In this document: positions 59,573-64,000 of the stretch, in pieces | How positions within the stretch are numbered: the first letter of the stretch is position 1 | Layout of the letters: every line of letters begins with the position of its first letter | Origin: a virus | Virus record (IMG/VR): IMGVR_UViG_3300047483_000243 | Span: 1-64,000 of that record | DNA length: 64,000 nt | Direction: 5' to 3' (one strand) | Translations under genes and position numbers: made by a program | Notes under the pieces: generated by a model | Databases searched by the model: none | What the model was told of the DNA's origin: nothing | The model's input: the letters and a program-made list of their open reading frames with translations, nothing else

Positions 59573-59857
59573 ATGTTTATATATATCATTGGATCATCTG
59601 ACAAGCAAAAAATCGGCATAAGTGCAGACGTATCACAACGTCTCAAGTCATTACAAACTGGAAACCCAGAACCACTTATCATTCATCACACTGTGGAAGT
59701 CCCCGACGATAGGGCATACATTTTAGAGCAGAAGATACACAAAGAACTTTCTTATTTGCGTATGAAAGGTGAATGGTTTCGTATGTCTCCAACTATGGCT
59801 AAATCACAACTTGATTACGCAATCATTCGTTGGCTTGACGATCCACTTTTAGATTAG
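59573..59857 (+). CDS. T5orf172/GIY-YIG-like protein, 94 aa
   Basis: 'FIYIIGSSDKQKIGISADVS' and 'RLKSLQTGNPEPLIIHHTVE' match the T5 Orf172/GIY-YIG fold; 'LEQKIHKELSYLRMKGEWF' gives the usual His/Glu helix. It is the only plus-strand gene in 44 kb of minus-strand genes, stops in TAG, and has CATAAATA right before the ATG. Probably a mobile nuclease-type insertion. Confidence 0.8.
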   Translation: MFIYIIGSSDKQKIGISADVSQRLKSLQTGNPEPLIIHHTVEVPDDRAYILEQKIHKELSYLRMKGEWFRMSPTMAKSQLDYAIIRWLDDPLLD

Positions 59858-60108
59858 CCGAAATAGAATAGTTCAACCTTAGTTTCCACACGCTGTTGAT
59901 AAACTTCAACAGGCGCACGGTCCACTACAATCAAACTTTTATCTTCTAGGTCTTTGAGATATAGTTCAATATAGTCTTTCCCGTCTTCATTTACAATGAG
60001 TAGGAATGAAGAATATCTATCTTTATGTGATTCTGTGAGTTTGTCAAGTCTGTCAAGCAACATTTTACCAAGAAAATCTGCACGGGCATCAATAACGTTG
60101 GATTTCAT
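59854..60108 (-). CDS. Unknown small protein, 84 aa
   Basis: 'ADFLGKMLLDRLDKLTESHK' helix and a beta sheet ('FLLIVNEDGKDYIELYL'). No family recognised. Stop overlaps the convergent T5orf172 gene end. Confidence 0.55.
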   Translation of the reverse strand: MKSNVIDARADFLGKMLLDRLDKLTESHKDRYSSFLLIVNEDGKDYIELYLKDLEDKSLIVVDRAPVEVYQQRVETKVELFYFG

Positions 60109-60117
60109 TTTTTCACT

Positions 60118-60654
60118 TTATTGGAAGTTGACGAATACAATGCCGTCTTTGATTTGACGTTTTTTGTCTTTGCTTTCTTGGTAGATTTCTTGTAGTTCAT
60201 AGAATCTGCATATCAATCCACTCGCTATTTCATAGTCTTTGTTTACGTCAATACTGACCTGAATGCTGTCAACGATAAAGTCAGATTGTTCTTTCAGAGT
60301 GTGTTGAAATATATCAACTTCTTCTTCGGTTGTCAACTCAGAAAGTTCATTTCTAAACTCATGCGCAACTTGCATATCTTGTGGTAGAATACTATCGTGG
60401 AAATCTGCATCAACTCCATGCATCTGAACGAGGTATCTTGCACGTTCAATAGGATTGAGCAATGTATGATACGCTCTGCCAGCAAACGAAAGCCGTTCTC
60501 TTGCAACAAATGATGTGTCATTAGACAACAATGCAACTACCTTTTTGTAGTGTGCAGTTAGGCTTCTCACGCTAATCGCAAACTTTTCTTCTATGTTGAA
60601 GAACTCAAAGTAGTTTTTTGAGTCGAAGTTGTATGTTTTTTTAGTCCCTGACAT
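60118..60654 (-). CDS. HscB-like Fe-S co-chaperone without HPD
   Basis: 178 aa with the HscB layout: J-like domain ('NYFEFFNIEEKFAISVRSLT', 'AGRAYHTLLNPIERARYLVQ', 'MHGVDAD') and C-terminal three-helix bundle. HscB brings the IscU scaffold to the Hsp70 HscA during Fe-S cluster transfer. The HPD loop needed to stimulate Hsp70 is replaced by 'HYKKVVALLS', so it may bind IscU without driving HscA, acting as adaptor or competitor. Own sigma70 promoter. Confidence 0.75.
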   Translation of the reverse strand: MSGTKKTYNFDSKNYFEFFNIEEKFAISVRSLTAHYKKVVALLSNDTSFVARERLSFAGRAYHTLLNPIERARYLVQMHGVDADFHDSILPQDMQVAHEFRNELSELTTEEEVDIFQHTLKEQSDFIVDSIQVSIDVNKDYEIASGLICRFYELQEIYQESKDKKRQIKDGIVFVNFQ

Positions 60655-60681
60655 TTCTTACCTATAATACGTATTTCATAT

Positions 60682-60710
60682 ATAATACTTGATTCTTTTT
60701 GCAGAGTCAA
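60682..60710 (-). promoter_or_regulatory. sigma70-type promoter for hscB-like gene
   Basis: TTGACT, 17 nt, TATTAT on the minus strand. The -35 lies in the end of the RyR gene. Confidence 0.8.
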
Positions 60711-61165
60711 GAGTTTTTCTGCTTTGGTGTGAGATCGTGATATGGACGAAGTTTCGGGTCAGTCTTTAGATTTTCGTTGAACACCAACCCATACCTCCAA
60801 CCATCATCAACCTGTTTCTGTATCCATCGGTTATGCTTTATCATATCCAAGTCTTGGTCGCCTTCGCAGTCTGGCAAATCAAACCGTTCAGTAGTCGTTA
60901 CTTCCATTTCGTAATCGGCATCGGTCCAGTTATTCAATATATCAAGTATTGCCTCTGCCTCTACCTCATCCACGTTACGAGTAAAGTTGAAGTCATATAC
61001 ATGTTTTCCTTCGCGAGAACGGTATATAACCGCAGTGCCTTCTTTTGTAGGAGAAAAGATATTTGGCAACGATTGCTTGAATATTCCAATCAACCCTCTG
61101 ACATCGTGTTTGTCAAGGGGTTCATCAAGTATAACTCGTAAGTAATGTTTGAATGTCGTCGCCAT
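60707..61165 (-). CDS. RyR-domain protein, 152 aa
   Basis: C-terminal 'MIKHNRWIQKQVDDGWRYGL' with 'KTDPKLRPYHDL' is the RyR repeat signature (H..W....DGW.YG....K..P.L.PY..L). N-terminal half is an alpha/beta domain ('FKHYLRVILDEPLDKHDVRG'). RyR domains bind nucleotide-like ligands and occur in phage and defence contexts; the role here is unknown. Ribosome site AAGGAATAAT. Confidence 0.7.
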   Translation of the reverse strand: MATTFKHYLRVILDEPLDKHDVRGLIGIFKQSLPNIFSPTKEGTAVIYRSREGKHVYDFNFTRNVDEVEAEAILDILNNWTDADYEMEVTTTERFDLPDCEGDQDLDMIKHNRWIQKQVDDGWRYGLVFNENLKTDPKLRPYHDLTPKQKNS

Positions 61166-61173
61166 ATTATTCC

Positions 61174-61497
61174 TTAGTTATTTCTTGTGTCGCTTACTGT
61201 TGAACTACTTCCTGTGGCAGTCGTAGTCATAGATATATTTTCAAATGTCGGCATTGCAGTAGTGTGTTGAGTTGGAGTTCCACTGATATACAGTCCGAAC
61301 CAAGCTGCCCCAACACCAACTAATACAGAAACCAACCCTGCTTGCTGCGTGTTTGGGTCAGGTAGCAACATAAACCACTGAACCACACTGTATAACAAGT
61401 AGATGTAAACTGATAGAAATATTCTTGGGAATACTCTCCACTTGTCAAAATATTCTGGTGCCAACCAAATAACCATAGCCATTTTAGACCATTTCAT
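61174..61497 (-). CDS. Small membrane protein, holin-like
   Basis: 107 aa from ATG 61497 behind AAGGAGACGCAC. Two membrane helices: 'RIFLSVYIYLLYSVVQWFML' (~25-45) and 'AGLVSVLVGVGAAWFGLYIS' (~53-72). 'WLAPEYFDKWRVFPR' before them is typical of a family found beside tail-fibre genes in marine T4-like phages, sometimes annotated as holin. Direct evidence for holin function is absent. Confidence 0.65.
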   Translation of the reverse strand: MKWSKMAMVIWLAPEYFDKWRVFPRIFLSVYIYLLYSVVQWFMLLPDPNTQQAGLVSVLVGVGAAWFGLYISGTPTQHTTAMPTFENISMTTTATGSSSTVSDTRNN

Positions 61498-61524
61498 GTG
61501 CGTCTCCTTCAATCTCTCTGAATG

Positions 61525-61532
61525 TATTTATC
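61525..61532 (-). promoter_or_regulatory. Late promoter motif GATAAATA
   Basis: AGATAAATACATTCAG on the minus strand, 28 nt before the membrane-protein start and directly after a terminator. Confidence 0.6.
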
Positions 61533-61542
61533 TAAAAAGAAA

Positions 61543-61562
61543 GGGGAGCCTTTCGGCCCCCC
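61543..61562 (-). terminator. Terminator after tail-fibre gene
   Basis: GGGGGGCC-GAAA-GGCTCCCC then TTTCTTTTT on the minus strand. Confidence 0.87.
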
Positions 61563-61589
61563 TCCCGTATTAGTCAAACTTAGCGACTA

Positions 61590-64000
61590 TTATAGCTGAA
61601 CGTATTCAACTGTAACTGTTGCTGCGCCTGCTGTTGCTGCTGAAACTAGAGAGATTGTCGCACCACCAGCGGTTGCTGTTGCGAATGGTAGTTCTGCAAC
61701 GTATGTGCCAACTACATCTTCTTCAATTTCTGCTGCTGTCATTAGAGTATTGGTGCCATCAGAAATTGACACTGTTGCGTCATATGCTGATGTAACTTTT
61801 ACTGTAATGCGTGAAACGTAGTAGGTGTGTCCTGCAACGTTTACGATTGTGCCGATTGCTTCTGATGTTCCAACTGCTTTACGAACTACGAATGAGTTCT
61901 TGTCTGCAACTGCTGCATCTGTGTATGCTTCTGTTGCGTATGCGTTGGTTGTTAGGTAAGCAGCTACACGACCGTCTGTGTAGTATAGGTTGGTTGAACC
62001 TTCTGCTAGTGCATCAGTTGTGTGGTTTGAGATGTCTGAAACTGTTCCAGTTACGTCACCAGTTAGGTTACCAGTTACGTTACCAGTTAGGTTACCGATA
62101 AATGCGCCAGCAACGAATGTATCAGTGCCAACAGTCCAACGATCTGCTGATTCATCCCATAGTAGAGACACGTTTGCGTCTGAACCGCGCTCAACCTCGA
62201 TACCAGCATTTTGTGATGCTGCACCAGTTGCGTTTGAGTTTAGAACGATTGTGTTGTCTGCTAGAGCGATAGTCTCAGTGTTTACAGTTGTGGTTGTTCC
62301 GTTGACAACTAGGTTACCAGTGATAGTAACTGTGTTTGCTGTAATGTCGTCGGAGTTTAGAACACCAGATACAGTAACATCGTTGAATGTTACGTCTGAG
62401 GTTGTTTCAACTGCTTGACCGATAGAAACAACACCAGTTGAAGAAACTGCAACGCCTGTTCCAGCGGTGATTGATAGCGCAGTGTAGTTTGTGCCATCAT
62501 TTGTTACTTCCCACTGATCAGTTGTTTCATTCCACTTGATTTCAACGTCTGCTGATGTGCCACGTTCAACGCGGATGATTGCGTTTTCGGTTGGTGCGCC
62601 AGTTACGTCTGAGTTTAGAATGATGTTTGCTTCTGCGTTGATATCGCCAGCAACGGTTAGAGAACCATTGACGTTTACGTTATCAATGTTTACCCACTTT
62701 GTGCCATCCCACGCGATGATTTGGTTTGTAGCCACACTTGTGATTTCAACATCATCTAGACCGTCTAGTGTTAGACCTGTGATGCCTGAAGTTAGGTTTA
62801 GAGTTCCAACAGTAACGGTGTCTGCGGTTACGTTTGCTGCGTAAACATTGTTCCAAGATTTAGCAGCAGTACCTAGATCGTATGTGCCTGTAACGTCTGG
62901 AATGAAGTCTGATGCTACGTCAGCATTGAACTCAACATAGTCTGTATCCGCATCACCTACGATTAGGTTGCCTGATAGTGACATGTTGTTGCCGTTGATG
63001 TTTGCTGAGAATGTTGCATCGCCAGCAACAGTTAGTGAACCACCAACTGATAGGTCGCCTGAAACAGTTGCGTTACCAGTGGTTGATAGGTTACCAGCTA
63101 GTGATGCTGAGTCGCCGTTAACTGTTAGTGAGCCACCAACAACTGCGTCACCATTTTGACGAACTTCAAATAGCTTCTGTGCGTCTGATGATACAACTTC
63201 AAATACGTTTACAATGTTTGAACCCGCTGCCTTTGTTGCGTCTGATTCTACAGTTACTAGCTGTGATAGAACTGTATTACCAGTTACACTTAGGTCGCCA
63301 GTCATTGTCATGGTGTCGCCTGAGATGTTTGCTAGGAATGTAGCATCGCCAGCAACGTTGATTGTGCCGTCGATTGAAACGTTACCAGTGAAGGTTGAAG
63401 TTCCGTTGCCTGAAACGGTTAGAACGCCACCAACTGATAGGTTTCCGCCAATTACTGCATCACCAACTGTTTCGATTGCTGATAGATCGCCACCTGAAAC
63501 ATATGCGTCAACACGTGCATCTGTGTAGTATAGGTTTGTGCCTTCTGCTAGGTCAGTAGTTGACTTTGTTGCTAGACGTGTATCGAACATTGATTCGCCA
63601 CGTGCAACTGTCCAGTATAGGTTTGTACCTTCTACAACGTCTGTTGTTGAGAACTCAGTGAAGTCTAGTGCAACTTCGCCGTTGGTTATTGAAACGCCCT
63701 TGCCACCTGTGAAGTGAGCACGAACTTCTGCTGCTGATGGACCTGTGTAAGTGATTACGCCAGTTGTTGAGTTGTATGATAGAGCACCATCACCACCATT
63801 ATCAGTCACAGAGATTGATGCACGAGCACGAGCCTGTGTGAAGAATAGGTTGGTTGTTCCTTCGGTGATTTCATCAGTGTTGTCTTTAGCTTGAACTGAT
63901 GTATCAATGTATGAACGTAGTGTTGAATCTAGTGTTGAGATTTCACCGTCAGTATAGGTGTTTGCATCTGCTAGTGCTTTTGCAATTGAACCCGCTACTT
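61590..64000 (-). CDS. Tail fibre protein, N-terminal part outside window
   Basis: The frame stays open to the window edge (beyond a GTG at 63809), so at least 803 residues. It contains repeats of '(L)AEGTNLYYTDARV' type and many 'GNLSVGG.LTV.GD.TF' beta repeats typical of long phage tail fibres, and 'VERGS.A.V...WDES.D.W' segments near the C-terminus. The last ~110 residues ('NSFVVRKAVGTSEAIGTIVN' onward) form a distinct receptor-binding-type beta domain. Base use is strikingly T/G-rich on the plus strand because of Thr/Val/Gly repeats. Confidence 0.85.
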   Translation of the reverse strand, partial: VAGSIAKALADANTYTDGEISTLDSTLRSYIDTSVQAKDNTDEITEGTTNLFFTQARARASISVTDNGGDGALSYNSTTGVITYTGPSAAEVRAHFTGGKGVSITNGEVALDFTEFSTTDVVEGTNLYWTVARGESMFDTRLATKSTTDLAEGTNLYYTDARVDAYVSGGDLSAIETVGDAVIGGNLSVGGVLTVSGNGTSTFTGNVSIDGTINVAGDATFLANISGDTMTMTGDLSVTGNTVLSQLVTVESDATKAAGSNIVNVFEVVSSDAQKLFEVRQNGDAVVGGSLTVNGDSASLAGNLSTTGNATVSGDLSVGGSLTVAGDATFSANINGNNMSLSGNLIVGDADTDYVEFNADVASDFIPDVTGTYDLGTAAKSWNNVYAANVTADTVTVGTLNLTSGITGLTLDGLDDVEITSVATNQIIAWDGTKWVNIDNVNVNGSLTVAGDINAEANIILNSDVTGAPTENAIIRVERGTSADVEIKWNETTDQWEVTNDGTNYTALSITAGTGVAVSSTGVVSIGQAVETTSDVTFNDVTVSGVLNSDDITANTVTITGNLVVNGTTTTVNTETIALADNTIVLNSNATGAASQNAGIEVERGSDANVSLLWDESADRWTVGTDTFVAGAFIGNLTGNVTGNLTGDVTGTVSDISNHTTDALAEGSTNLYYTDGRVAAYLTTNAYATEAYTDAAVADKNSFVVRKAVGTSEAIGTIVNVAGHTYYVSRITVKVTSAYDATVSISDGTNTLMTAAEIEEDVVGTYVAELPFATATAGGATISLVSAATAGAATVTVEYVQL

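Overview
The window is a 64 kb piece of a large T4-like tailed-phage genome (Caudoviricetes). The evidence is a family-B DNA polymerase ending in a T4/RB69-type clamp-binding tail, a gp45-like sliding clamp, a T4-type RNase H/FEN nuclease, a DsbA-like protein, phage thyA, a large tRNA cluster, tail-fibre genes and T4-like late promoter motifs (GATAAATA, cf. TATAAATA in T4). Very regular host-type promoters (TTGACN-17-TATANT) suggest a Gram-negative, probably proteobacterial host. The small conserved genes resemble those of marine T4-like phages. I cannot name the phage or the host.

Layout. (1) 1-19549, plus strand: one tightly packed operon-like cluster with ATGA or TAATG junctions. It holds an SGNH-like hydrolase (cut by the window edge), a NodU/CmcH-type carbamoyltransferase, an 813-aa protein with six internal repeats, a methyltransferase-like protein, NINE radical SAM enzymes, a 2OG-Fe(II) oxygenase, an FkbM-like methyltransferase and two tandem PP-loop (QueC-like) proteins. 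It ends at a bidirectional terminator. (2) 19575-36542, minus strand: nucleotide metabolism and replication (thyA, HNH nuclease, vWA metallopeptidase-like protein and MoxR ATPase, RNase H, metK, sliding clamp, DNA methyltransferase, DNA polymerase, dsbA). (3) 36630-48464, minus strand: virion-associated genes, including a 1862-aa multidomain protein and a nucleotidyltransferase/ligase-like pair; several begin with a short peptide that fits a prohead-protease-processed capsid-targeting signal. (4) 48489-57300: a tRNA and structured-RNA region with 16 intact-looking tRNAs, several decayed ones, two HNH genes that run into tRNAs, and a ~1.1 kb structured RNA (GOLLD-like candidate) containing a tRNA-Arg-like element. 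Next to that RNA lie a possible amber-suppressor tRNA and a gene whose second codon is TAG. (5) 57336-64000, minus strand: further virion/host-interaction genes (zincin-like protein, duplicated DUF3293-like protein, HscB-like and RyR-domain proteins, holin-like membrane protein) and the C-terminal 800 residues of a tail fibre.

How the parts may fit: nine radical SAM enzymes need S-adenosylmethionine and [4Fe-4S] clusters, and the phage carries its own metK and an HscB-like Fe-S co-chaperone. The chemistry made by the plus-strand cluster cannot be read from sequence; decoration of a peptide, surface glycan or nucleotide are all open. Regulation appears to use host sigma70-type promoters for early/RNA genes and a T4-like late motif for virion genes and several tRNA/HNH genes.
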